A program made the position numbers and the translations under genes. The notes under the pieces were generated by a model, which had not been told where the DNA came from, made no database searches, and worked only from the letters and a program-made list of their open reading frames with translations. A stretch of 64,000 nt of DNA from Cognatitamlana onchidii. GTDB lineage: Bacteria; Bacteroidota; Bacteroidia; Flavobacteriales; Flavobacteriaceae. The stretch covers positions 124,001 to 188,000 of the forward strand of contig NZ_SRWZ01000003.1 in assembly GCF_004804355.1 (NCBI RefSeq). Reading direction: 5' to 3'. Positions 26,708 to 34,824 of this stretch are shown piece by piece. Within the stretch, counting starts at the first letter, position 1. Every line of letters begins with the position of its first letter.

Positions 26708-27808
26708 ATGATAGATTTTTTTCCAGTAGAACTTTACTATACTTATTACATTAACTTTCTGTTATTTGTTATATTATTTACAACTCTACATACAGTATTG
26801 CTAAGAATGGATGACCCGAAGAATATAAAGTATCTTAATTTTTTTGGAATTTTATGCCTTGTATTTTCTATTATTTATATGGGTCTGAGACCAATACATG
26901 GTATATTTACTGATATGATGACCTATGCCTCACACTATAATCGATATGCCCATGGCATGCCAATTATAGTTAAAAGTGATATTTGGTTTCATCTATTTAT
27001 GAAGTTTTGTTCCCAAATTTTCTCTCCCAATATGTTCTTTTTATTATGTGCCTTTTTATATATCTACCCCATGTATGTTATATCGAAAAAGTTCTTTCAA
27101 AAATATTGGTTTTATTCTTTTATTATGTTTATCATTTCGTTTTCATTCTGGGCTTATGGCGTTAACGGCATTCGAAATGGTATAGCGACGTCATTTTTTT
27201 TACTCGCTTTTGCTTACAACAATAAAAGAATGGTAATGATAACATGCATGATTATTGCTAGTATGTTTCATAAAACATTATTATTACCAACGCTGGCTTA
27301 TATTATAACGCTATTTCATGACAACCCTAAAACCTACTTGAAGCTATGGTTTTTAACAATACCCTTGTCATTAACATTAGGAAGTATATGGATCGAGTTA
27401 TTTTCGAGTCTGGGCTTTGCTGATGATCGGTTAGGGGCTTATCTATCAGGTTCAAAAGACGAGAAATTTGAAAGCCTAGGGTTTCGATGGGATTTTTTGT
27501 TTTATAGTGGTTTTGCTGTCTTTGCAGGCTGGTATTTTATTTTTAAGAAAAAATTTGTAGATATTTATTATAACCGATTATTCAGTATTTATTTGATAGC
27601 AAACTCATTTTGGATTTTGGTAATTCGCGCTAATTTTTCTAATCGCTTTGCCTATATATCATGGTTTATGATGGGTATTATCATTATATATCCCCTGTTA
27701 AGACAACGCCTTTATCAAAATCAAAACTTAATTATAGGGCGGGTATTGATGCTATACTTTTCCTTCACGTACTTTATGTATTTTATTTACTACGCCGATA
27801 AACATTAA
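26708..27808 (+). CDS. EpsG-family membrane protein, probable Wzy-type polymerase
   Basis: This 366-residue polytopic protein has about ten membrane helices, a tyrosine-rich N-terminus and the pattern YMGLRPIHGIFTDMMTYASHYNRY in a loop after helix 2, as in EpsG-family proteins. FWAYGVNGIRNGIATSFFLLAF further on matches the conserved NxxRqxxA-like helix of this family. EpsG proteins are the usual Wzy candidates in Bacteroidetes capsule loci, polymerising flipped repeat units in the periplasm. It lies 15 bp after the SGNH gene and 3 bp before a GT2. No other polymerase candidate is seen in the operon. Confidence 0.8.
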   Translation: MIDFFPVELYYTYYINFLLFVILFTTLHTVLLRMDDPKNIKYLNFFGILCLVFSIIYMGLRPIHGIFTDMMTYASHYNRYAHGMPIIVKSDIWFHLFMKFCSQIFSPNMFFLLCAFLYIYPMYVISKKFFQKYWFYSFIMFIISFSFWAYGVNGIRNGIATSFFLLAFAYNNKRMVMITCMIIASMFHKTLLLPTLAYIITLFHDNPKTYLKLWFLTIPLSLTLGSIWIELFSSLGFADDRLGAYLSGSKDEKFESLGFRWDFLFYSGFAVFAGWYFIFKKKFVDIYYNRLFSIYLIANSFWILVIRANFSNRFAYISWFMMGIIIIYPLLRQRLYQNQNLIIGRVLMLYFSFTYFMYFIYYADKH

Positions 27809-27811
27809 AAA

Positions 27812-28711
27812 ATGAAAAGAATAACTGTTTTTACCCCCACATTTAACAGAGCCTATTGTCTTGGACAATGCTATGAAAGTCTTGTAAGACAAAGTAATCT
27901 GGATTTCGTATGGATGGTTGTAGATGATGGTTCCTCAGACGGGACTATAGATCTAGTACAATCTTGGATTGCCGAAAATAAAATTGATATTGTATATCTA
28001 TATCAAGAAAATCAAGGGATGCATGGTGCCCATAATACAGCGTATAAGAATATAAAGACCGAATTGAATGTGTGCGTGGACTCTGATGACTTTATGCCTG
28101 ATGATGCCATTGAAAAAATACTGAATCTTTGGGACACTTATGGTGGTGAAAAATATGCGGGAATTTTAGGCCTTGATATTGACAGAGAGGGTAAGATTAT
28201 TGGAACGTCTTTTCCTGACGGACTAAGAGAATGCAAGTACTATCAGTTAAAAAGCAAGTACGGTGTTATTGGAGACAAGAAATTTGTATACCGCACTGAT
28301 ATTATCAAAAAATACCCCGAATATCCTATCTTTAAAGAAGAACGTTTTGTTCCTCTGGGATATAAATATATGCTTATTGACCAGGACTATTGGCTCTTAT
28401 GTTTTAATGAAGTGTTTTGTAATGTCGAATATATGGCAGACGGTTCTAGTTTGAATATTTTTAAACAATATAAAAGACATCCGCGAGGGTTTGCTCACGA
28501 ACGTAAGCAACGTATGAAGTTTTCTTATACGTTTAAAGAGCGTTTTAAAAATGCTATTCATTATGTTTCCAGCAGTATTATGATAAAGAACTGGAGATTT
28601 CTATTTGAATCCCCTAAAAAATTAATGACTTTCTTCGCCATACCATTTGGGCTTGTTTTATACTTCTATATTATGAACACGACAAAAAAAGGCGTAATGC
28701 AAAAAGATTAA
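27812..28711 (+). CDS. GT2 family glycosyltransferase
   Basis: This 299-residue GT-A inverting glycosyltransferase has the N-terminal FTPTFNRAYCLGQCYESL, WMVVDDGSSDGTIDLV (nucleotide binding) and the DxD-like VCVDSDDFMPDDAIE motif that binds the metal and nucleotide. It has a C-terminal hydrophobic segment (LMTFFAIPFGLVLYFYIM) that may touch the membrane. It sits between the EpsG-like gene (3 bp) and the terminal acetyltransferase gene (9 bp). Likely one sugar transfer in the repeat unit; donor unknown. Confidence 0.9.
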   Translation: MKRITVFTPTFNRAYCLGQCYESLVRQSNLDFVWMVVDDGSSDGTIDLVQSWIAENKIDIVYLYQENQGMHGAHNTAYKNIKTELNVCVDSDDFMPDDAIEKILNLWDTYGGEKYAGILGLDIDREGKIIGTSFPDGLRECKYYQLKSKYGVIGDKKFVYRTDIIKKYPEYPIFKEERFVPLGYKYMLIDQDYWLLCFNEVFCNVEYMADGSSLNIFKQYKRHPRGFAHERKQRMKFSYTFKERFKNAIHYVSSSIMIKNWRFLFESPKKLMTFFAIPFGLVLYFYIMNTTKKGVMQKD

Positions 28712-28720
28712 ATATTAAAC

Positions 28721-29293
28721 ATGAAACCAACAGGAAGAGATCGTATAAAAAAAATCAAAGGATTAATTAATTTGCTTGTCGCTTTGAATCGGGTTATTCC
28801 CTACAGCATCAACAAGAGATTTTTTGTGATGAGCAGAAATATAAGTGGAAATATTGGATTACTTATACGTTTTATAATGTTAAAAAATCTGGCAAAATCA
28901 TGCGGTGACAATGTTTCTATTCACGAGGGAGTATTCTTAAAATCTATTAAGACCATATCTTTTGGTAATAATATAAGTATTCACTCCATGTGTTATATAG
29001 ATGGCAGTGGTGTCCTTGATATTGGTAATGATGTATCGATTGCTCATGCAACCACTATTATGACCACCAGTCATACCTGGGAAGATCAAAACACGCCTAT
29101 CAAATACAATCCTGCTCCAAAAAAATCAGTACTAATAAAAGATGATGTATGGATTGCTTCAGGATGTCGTATCCTATCAGGTATTACGATAAACTCAAGA
29201 AGTATTGTTGCCGCTGGGGCGGTTGTAAATAAAAACGTACCTTCTAATTGTATTGTTGGAGGGATACCTGCAAAAGTTATAAAACAAGTTTAA
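28721..29293 (+). CDS. hexapeptide-repeat acyltransferase (WcaF/MAT-like)
   Basis: This 190-residue left-handed beta-helix acetyltransferase has VSIHEGVFLKSIKTISFGNNISIHSMCYI (read in repeats), VLDIGNDVSIAHATTIMT, KSVLIKDDVWIASGCRI, LSGITINSRSIVAAGAVVNK and the C-terminal IVGGIPAKVIKQ. The His in TTSHTWED region is where the catalytic His of maltose-acetyltransferase-like enzymes usually lies. It is the last gene of the operon, and a strong hairpin terminator overlaps the stop. Probably O-acetylates a repeat-unit sugar; target unknown. Confidence 0.87.
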   Translation: MKPTGRDRIKKIKGLINLLVALNRVIPYSINKRFFVMSRNISGNIGLLIRFIMLKNLAKSCGDNVSIHEGVFLKSIKTISFGNNISIHSMCYIDGSGVLDIGNDVSIAHATTIMTTSHTWEDQNTPIKYNPAPKKSVLIKDDVWIASGCRILSGITINSRSIVAAGAVVNKNVPSNCIVGGIPAKVIKQV

Positions 29294-29334
29294 AATAAAA
29301 AGAGCAGAAAAAAACAAACTACTCTTTTTATTTT
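29292..29334. terminator. bidirectional terminator ending the EPS operon
   Basis: AAAATAAAAAGAG (29292-29304) pairs perfectly with CTCTTTTTATTTT (29322-29334), giving a 13-bp stem with A and T runs on both sides. It lies between two convergent genes and can serve both strands. Confidence 0.75.
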
Positions 29335-29358
29335 AATCATGAATGATCTAATAATATT

Positions 29359-31311
29359 TTAGTTACACGAATTGTTTTGGTCAACAATTGTATTAATATT
29401 GTTAGAACTTAAAACAACAATACACTCCGAGTTTGACGTAGCACTAATATTGTCCTTCATAACAATATTAGAATTCACATTTCTCAAATAAATGGCTGGT
29501 CCACTATCTGAGGTAATCGAATTTGAGAACAAATTAATATTGGTACAGTCAAAAAACAACATTCCGTTATAAAATTTGTTTTCAAGGAAGTCAATACCAT
29601 GAGCTTCACTGAACAAAGAAGCCTTTCCTCCCTCTAAAACATTCTTGCTGAATACAATTTTATTTGTTTTTGTCTGTGAATTTAAACCTTGTAGTCTTAA
29701 CGGAAATCTAGTTACGTTAATATTGTTATCAGATAGTGTTAAAACATCATTTGTAGTGTTACCATAGATTCCATCACTATCGAGTCGATTACTATTGATT
29801 ATGTTTTTATATGCCTTAGCGTTATTTACACTACCCAAAGCAATGCCGTTTTTACAATTTAAAATTTTATTCTCATATACTTCTAAATCTGTATTTGACA
29901 TGGTAATACCAGTTGCGAAACCATTAACAGTATTACCGTAAACCCTGTTTCCATGAACCAAATCTCCTCTATCAGCTCGTCCACAATTTAAGCCACTACC
30001 ATTCGACTTAGAAATATCGGTGACGGCAACAACTTCGTTATATCTTACAACACAATTAGAAGCACTTGCCAGAGAAATACCGGATTCAGAATAAGTGTTT
30101 TCTATAGTAACGAAATCTCCTATTGCAACAAGAAATCCTCCTCTACGACTACCACTTTCTTTACAATTTTTAATAAGAATATTTACTGCAAGTTCATTAG
30201 GCTTCAAAGCCTCAACATCTAGAGCTAAACTAGGTGGTGTTCCTTGAGACTTTCCTGTATGTATACCTGCATCTATAAACTCGCAATCATCAATAACAAC
30301 ACCATCACATGAAGTAATTGAAACATTATTTCTTCTATTTCTTATGAACGTACAACCTTCAACTAAAAGATTTCTTGTAGGAGCATATCTTGGGTCAGTT
30401 GCATGATATTCCCCTTGAACAGTTAATCCATCACCTGTTCCATCCATCATAACGACATTTCTAACTGTCAAATTAACACTTCCCCTAGATGTTAATAAGT
30501 GTCCCCATTCGTGTGTGCCTCCAGAGGAATAATTATGGTTATCGCGCTCTCCATGTAAATACCCTCCTTCTATTACCACATTTGATTCCATATACACTGA
30601 AATCAATGTAGTTGCATAATGAGCATTTGGTTGCACTCTTAGATGAGTATTCTCAGTCATTACAAAATTGAAATTACCAGGAATTCTCAAGGCTTGTTCT
30701 ACAGGGCTGGAATTATTATTAGGGTCGTGAACATTAAAATAGGCATCCATCTCATCTATTTGGAATGTTTTTATTCCCATGGACTTAGTTTTCTTCATAA
30801 TGTCATTTAGCAAATTCTTATTATTCATCGCTACGGCATCTGAAACTAAACCCTCAACAATTCCCCATCTACTTGGAACAAATTTAAATGTAGGATCTTT
30901 CAATTGAGGGCTTGCCCCCTCCAAAGACAAACCATCATTTAAAAGCTCACCCTCTATTACAGTGCCCTCAGAGAGATTAAGCGTTCCATTAATAATTTCA
31001 CCTCCATCATATTCTATATTAACATTGGGCGGTAGGTTTACTATTTTTCCTTCTAAGTCTAAAAAGCAGTCAATAATTACTGTTGTATTGGGCTTTAAAT
31101 TGTTTAAAGAAAATTCACAGGGCAAACTATTATCTACTGTTTCACCTGTATCATCAGCATTGTTCTTATCATCGCTTTCTTCTTCCTTTTCTTCTTTCTC
31201 AACCACTTCGGTAGTCGGTTCAATAAATAATTCTTCCTTATTACAAGATGTAACAGTAAGGCTAAAAACGAGTATGAAAGAAATCAGCATGTAAATAAAT
31301 ATCTTTTTCAT
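29359..31311 (-). CDS. surface-targeted lipoprotein with right-handed parallel beta-helix
   Basis: This 650-residue lipoprotein has signal peptide residues 1-22 and lipobox Cys23 (VTSC). The next residues N-K-E-E fit the flavobacterial lipoprotein export signal (K followed by two acidic residues), which directs lipoproteins to the cell surface. An acidic linker (EVVEKEEKEEESDDKNN, about 35-51) follows. From about residue 210 a parallel beta-helix runs: repeats such as VVIEGGYLHG, LLVEGCTFIRNRRNN, VVIDDCEFIDAG, ILIKNCKESG, VTIENTYSESG and LEVYENKILNCKNG. This fold is used by polysaccharide lyases, epimerases and adhesins. Its position at the end of the EPS locus suggests trimming or holding the polymer. 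No catalytic residues can be assigned by eye. Confidence 0.8.
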   Translation of the reverse strand: MKKIFIYMLISFILVFSLTVTSCNKEELFIEPTTEVVEKEEKEEESDDKNNADDTGETVDNSLPCEFSLNNLKPNTTVIIDCFLDLEGKIVNLPPNVNIEYDGGEIINGTLNLSEGTVIEGELLNDGLSLEGASPQLKDPTFKFVPSRWGIVEGLVSDAVAMNNKNLLNDIMKKTKSMGIKTFQIDEMDAYFNVHDPNNNSSPVEQALRIPGNFNFVMTENTHLRVQPNAHYATTLISVYMESNVVIEGGYLHGERDNHNYSSGGTHEWGHLLTSRGSVNLTVRNVVMMDGTGDGLTVQGEYHATDPRYAPTRNLLVEGCTFIRNRRNNVSITSCDGVVIDDCEFIDAGIHTGKSQGTPPSLALDVEALKPNELAVNILIKNCKESGSRRGGFLVAIGDFVTIENTYSESGISLASASNCVVRYNEVVAVTDISKSNGSGLNCGRADRGDLVHGNRVYGNTVNGFATGITMSNTDLEVYENKILNCKNGIALGSVNNAKAYKNIINSNRLDSDGIYGNTTNDVLTLSDNNINVTRFPLRLQGLNSQTKTNKIVFSKNVLEGGKASLFSEAHGIDFLENKFYNGMLFFDCTNINLFSNSITSDSGPAIYLRNVNSNIVMKDNISATSNSECIVVLSSNNINTIVDQNNSCN

Positions 31312-31797
31312 AAAATCAAAATTTGGGGGAGTTAAACTTGTTCAATATTATATTAAATTTTTTAAAATAATCGCCTAAAATCGTATTTATTCGACGAATA
31401 GCAATGATTAAATCGAATACATCGATTAAATGTTGCTTTTTTACGATTAAAAGTTTGGCTTTTAACAATTTAAAGACATATACGAACTTTTTTTCATTTT
31501 GGTTTTCCTCAACCCCATTTTTTTCGAAAGCAAATTTAAATAATATACTTATTAATGAAGCCCATTGTTAATAACATTTGGTAACTTACTGTCATATAAG
31601 TATTTGCTAAATAATATTTCGTTCTACAAAAAGGTATACAAATACTAAATATTCATTTTCTAATGATCATGTTTAACAGTATTTGACACGTCACACCATT
31701 AATATCTTCAACTAACCCATAAATGTTAAAAATTTATTAGTTTATTTACACTTTAAAATATGTATTCATACCACTAAAAAACTGATAGTAGGTCTTT
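31312..31797. other. 486-bp divergent intergenic region
   Basis: The region lies between the beta-helix lipoprotein (minus) and a GT4 gene (plus), so it should carry two promoters. A perfect 13-bp palindrome TATTCGACGAATA (31388-31400) is followed by two related CGATTAAA/ATTAAATCGA elements (31406-31431), which look operator-like. No reading frame, tRNA or transposon trace was found. Confidence 0.5.
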
Positions 31798-32952
31798 ATG
31801 AAAAAAAAAATTATAAGAGTGACCACAGTTCCTGGCTCCTTGGGCGGGTTATTGAAAGGACAACTGAAGTATATGTCAACATATTATGAAATCATTGGTG
31901 TGAGTTCATATGGTCCCAATGGCTTATTACAAAAGCTCTCTGAACAAGAAGGCATAAAAGTGCATGCTGTGGAAATGACCAGAACAATCACGCCCTTTAA
32001 GGATATTAAAGCTGTTTGGAAACTTTATAAGGTTTTTAAAAAAGAACAACCTTTTATAGTGCACTCTCACACCCCAAAAGCAGGCACATTAAGCATGGTT
32101 GCATCTTGGTTGGCCGGTGTACCGCATAGGCTTCATACCATTGCAGGCTTACCACTTGTAGAAGCCACAGGTTTTAAACGTTTTGTTTTAAACACAGTTG
32201 AAACTCTTACCTATAGCTGCGCCACGATGATATACCCTAATTCTTATGGGTTAATGGACATTATATTAAACAACAAGTTTACTACTAAGAAAAAACTCAA
32301 AGTAATAGGTAATGGTAGCTCAAACGGCATTAACACCAATTATTTTAACCCTGCATTGTATGCTGATAAAGATAAAGTAATACTGAGAAATAAGCTAAAT
32401 ATTCAATCACGTGATTTTACCTTTATATTTGTTGGCAGACTAGTTGGAGATAAGGGAATTAATGAATTAATTAGCGCCTTTATAAAGCTAAAAAACCATC
32501 AAAATCATATTAAGCTTGTTTTGGTTGGTATATTTGAGGAAACCCTTGACCCTCTATTGCCAAAAACAATACATCGAATAAAATCCGACAAGGACATTAT
32601 TGAGATTGGTTGGGCTAATGATGTAAGACCTTATTTAGCCATAGCAGATGCTCTAGCTTTTCCAAGTTATAGAGAAGGTTTTCCTAATGTAGTGATGCAG
32701 GCAGGATCCATGGGGCTTCCTTGTGTTGTCTCTGATATTAATGGTTGCAACGAAATTATAGAAAACAATCATACAGGCATTATTATTCCTCCAAAAAACA
32801 CTAACGCCCTTTATCAAGGCATGCTTAGTTTATTAAATAATAAAGTTGAAGCTCAAAACATGGGAAACAGATCGAGAGAGCGCATACGTCAACGCTATGA
32901 GCAAAGCTATTTGTGGAAAGCAATTTTGGAGGAATATAATACGTTAAAATAG
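31798..32952 (+). CDS. GT4 glycosyltransferase, PglA-like
   Basis: This 384-residue GT-B glycosyltransferase has RVTTVPGSLGGLLKGQL, the IVHSHTPKAGTLSMVASWLAG block, HRLHTIAGLP, FIFVGRLVGDKGINELI, EIGWANDVRPYLAIADALAFPS and YREGFPNVVMQAGSMGLP with the nucleotide-sugar motif region. This N-terminal pattern is that of GT4 enzymes that add the second sugar to a bacillosamine-type lipid-linked monosaccharide (PglA, GalNAc transfer). It is consistent with the CapD/DegT pair at 8643-11722 and the PglC-like transferase at 39411, although these genes are now apart. Transcribed alone; the IS3 element lies 173 bp downstream. Confidence 0.87.
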   Translation: MKKKIIRVTTVPGSLGGLLKGQLKYMSTYYEIIGVSSYGPNGLLQKLSEQEGIKVHAVEMTRTITPFKDIKAVWKLYKVFKKEQPFIVHSHTPKAGTLSMVASWLAGVPHRLHTIAGLPLVEATGFKRFVLNTVETLTYSCATMIYPNSYGLMDIILNNKFTTKKKLKVIGNGSSNGINTNYFNPALYADKDKVILRNKLNIQSRDFTFIFVGRLVGDKGINELISAFIKLKNHQNHIKLVLVGIFEETLDPLLPKTIHRIKSDKDIIEIGWANDVRPYLAIADALAFPSYREGFPNVVMQAGSMGLPCVVSDINGCNEIIENNHTGIIIPPKNTNALYQGMLSLLNNKVEAQNMGNRSRERIRQRYEQSYLWKAILEEYNTLK

Positions 32953-33121
32953 ATTTAAGTTTTAATTAAAAATTTGTTTTACAAAGTCAAATCCTGAAAA
33001 TCTTTTGAAATTATTATTTTTTTTATTGGAGAAAAACTCTCTTGATAGGTTTAAGAAATGTTTATACCAAAAAGATGTTTTTAAATATCACAATTGTTTG
33101 AGTTTAAAATAATATTCAGAT

Positions 33122-33125
33122 GAAT
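33122..33125. repeat. IS target-site duplication, left copy (GAAT)
   Basis: GAAT immediately precedes the left end of the IS3-family element and is repeated right after its right end (34348-34351). Four bases is a normal duplication size for the IS407/IS51 side of the IS3 family. Confidence 0.8.
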
Positions 33126-33150
33126 TGTAAGCTTCCCTTAATTAGAACTG
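33126..33150. repeat. IS3-family inverted repeat, orfB-side end
   Basis: Starts TGTAAGCTTCCCTTAATTAG and ends AACTG. It matches the reverse complement of 34322-34347 at the outer 12 bases exactly and at the inner GAACTG, with one gap in between. It abuts the orfB stop codon. Confidence 0.9.
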
Positions 33151-33151
33151 C

Positions 33152-33940
33152 TTAGTTTTCCAAAATTACGTTATTTAATTTGTTTTTAATTCCTCTGGGG
33201 CTAGCCCCAGAGGAATTGAGCTTTGCATATTTCACGGGTGATATTTTCCCCAAGCTATCATGTGGTCTGTTATGGTTATAATCATCCATCCAGATTTGAG
33301 TTTGCTCACGTACTTGATGTAGGTCTTCAAAAATGTATTTGTTTAAAACCCCACGTCTGTAAGAACCATTAAAGCGTTCTATAAATGCATTTTGTGTGGG
33401 TTTACCTGGTTGAATATACTTAAACTCTATTTCGTGCATTTGACTCCAATCATTTGTGATATGTGCTATAAACTCTGGACCATTGTCCATTCGTATTCGT
33501 TGAGGCTTCCCTTTTTTATTAATTAAATGGTTCAGTACCCAAACAATACGATTACTCGTTAATGAATAATCAACTTCAATATGAAGTGCCTCTCTATTAA
33601 AATCATCAATGATATTCAATGCCCTAAAGCGTTTCTTGTTATCTAAGACATCTGTTATAAAATCCATACTCCAAGTATGGTTCATTTCATTTGGAACCTC
33701 TAAAGGCTCTTTAACTCTAGCAGGCAGACGTTTCTTAACCTTTCTTCGCAATGGAAGTCCTAATGCTACATTAACACGATGCACTTTTTTATGATTCCAG
33801 GGTTTACCTTCCTCTCTTAAGCGATTATAGGCCTTCCAAAATCCCTCTTCTGAATGATCTTTTGCTTTTTGTTGTAAAGCCTGTTCTATAGCTGTATCGT
33901 CCTTGGGCAATGGCTTGTAGTAATAGACACTCTTACTCAT
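33152..33940 (-). CDS. IS3-family transposase OrfB (DDE integrase domain)
   Basis: The 262 residues shown start at the internal ATG 33940. The frame is open upstream to the slippery site, so the real product is an OrfAB fusion. The catalytic triad is visible: D93 in WSMDFITD, D152 in RMDNGPEF and E188 in [10 protein letters not shown], followed by [15 protein letters not shown], which is highly typical. The frame before the ATG reads [20 protein letters not shown], the usual OrfB N-terminal helix region, confirming that translation normally enters from orfA. Family placement among IS407/IS51-like elements rests on the 4-bp duplication and TGT ends. Confidence 0.93.
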   Translation of the reverse strand: MSKSVYYYKPLPKDDTAIEQALQQKAKDHSEEGFWKAYNRLREEGKPWNHKKVHRVNVALGLPLRRKVKKRLPARVKEPLEVPNEMNHTWSMDFITDVLDNKKRFRALNIIDDFNREALHIEVDYSLTSNRIVWVLNHLINKKGKPQRIRMDNGPEFIAHITNDWSQMHEIEFKYIQPGKPTQNAFIERFNGSYRRGVLNKYIFEDLHQVREQTQIWMDDYNHNRPHDSLGKISPVKYAKLNSSGASPRGIKNKLNNVILEN

Positions 33941-34014
33941 CCCTAAGACACGGCACGCCCTGCTAATGCCGTAATGAATAAGTTCTTTCGTGATGCTTCT
34001 TTTACGGCAGGGCT

Positions 34015-34281
34015 TTATAGCTTTTTTTTAATAATCTCCTTAGCCATTTGATGATCAAGTGCCAGAGTAGCATACATCTGTTTAAGCTTACGGTTTTCTT
34101 CTTCAAGCTCCTTGAGTCTTTTTAGTTCCTTAGAATTCATTCCTGCATATTTGGAACGCCACTTGTAAAAAGCCGCAGAACTTACACCGTGTTCTCGGCT
34201 AATTTCATCGACACTTTTACCATTGTCGAACTCTTTTAAAATCTTTGCAATCTGTTGCGGTGAAAATTTACTTCTTCTCAT
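34015..34281 (-). CDS. IS3-family OrfA (helix-turn-helix protein)
   Basis: This 88-residue protein starts [20 protein letters not shown] and contains a helix-turn-helix ([25 protein letters not shown]) that recognises the element ends. A leucine-zipper-like coiled coil follows ([21 protein letters not shown]). It ends AKEIIKKKL at a TAA just after the slippery A run. Alone it would act as a repressor; fused to OrfB by frameshifting it makes the active transposase. Length is normal. Confidence 0.92.
   Translation of the reverse strand: MRRSKFSPQQIAKILKEFDNGKSVDEISREHGVSSAAFYKWRSKYAGMNSKELKRLKELEEENRKLKQMYATLALDHQMAKEIIKKKL
34021..34029 (-). promoter_or_regulatory. programmed -1 frameshift site (A8G)
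   Basis: The minus strand carries eight A followed by G at the end of orfA (KKK codons). Slipping back one base here continues in the OrfB frame as [12 protein letters not shown] and on to the OrfB start region. This is the classical IS3 arrangement for making OrfAB. Confidence 0.8.
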
Positions 34282-34321
34282 AATTACTGTTTAAAGTTAA
34301 AACTATTTTTCTTCTTTTAAA

Positions 34322-34347
34322 CAGTTCGATTTTTGGGGAAGCTTACA
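34322..34347. repeat. IS3-family inverted repeat, orfA-side end
   Basis: The reverse complement starts TGTAAGCTTCCCCAAAAATC and ends GAACTG, matching the other end of the element; GAAT follows immediately. Confidence 0.9.
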
Positions 34348-34351
34348 GAAT
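34348..34351. repeat. IS target-site duplication, right copy (GAAT)
   Basis: Second copy of the GAAT found at 33122-33125. Confidence 0.8.
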
Positions 34352-34824
34352 AATGTCAATTAAAGACAGTTTTCCATGAAAGAATAACTAACCAACAACT
34401 CAAAAAATTGATTCATAAAGAATCTAGTAGTTGGCAACATTCAAAATTGAGCATTATCTAATGATTTTATCAATGTCATTAGAGTTGATTTTAGAGTTTG
34501 AATTAGTAACTACTCTCAGTATCATATTTATTTCTAAAAATAATATGTCGTGAGATTTTTTTATTTCCATGACTGCAAAAATCAGTAATTAATGCGAATA
34601 GATATAATAGGCTTAAGACTTATCAAAAAAGAGAACATCTATAAATGAGTTTAAGATAATTAATATAAATGAAACTACTTATAAGGTACTTCGCCCCTCA
34701 TTTTTTTTAGATTAACTAGTAAATTTGATGAGATCAATAATTCTTTCTTATTTTATTGAGAATAAGTTCGAATTAGTCTTATGAATTATTTACACCACAA
34801 ACTAAATGATAATTATTTAATATA
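34352..34824. other. 473-bp intergenic region after the IS element
   Basis: AT-rich, with no reading frame of note and no recognisable RNA gene. It must hold the promoter of the CapK-like gene at 34825, but no clear TAnnTTTG element lies close to its ATG. Before the insertion this DNA was joined to 32953-33125, so the original spacer was about 640 bp. Confidence 0.5.

Larger units (their letters stand above)
33126..34347 (-). mobile_element. complete IS3-family insertion sequence, 1222 bp
   Basis: The element is bounded by imperfect inverted repeats of 25/26 bp beginning TGTAAGCTTCCC and ending AACTG (33126-33150 and 34322-34347), with GAAT duplicated on both sides. Inside are orfA (34015-34281) and orfB (33152-33940) on the minus strand, joined by a -1 frameshift site. 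All parts needed for activity appear intact, which implies a recent insertion. It landed in intergenic DNA between a GT4 gene and a CapK-like gene and shows no sign of splitting a gene. Confidence 0.93.

Noticed and set aside
32953-33125. Gene interrupted by the IS3 element
   Set aside because: Joining the two flanks at the GAAT site gives no long reading frame in any frame I checked.
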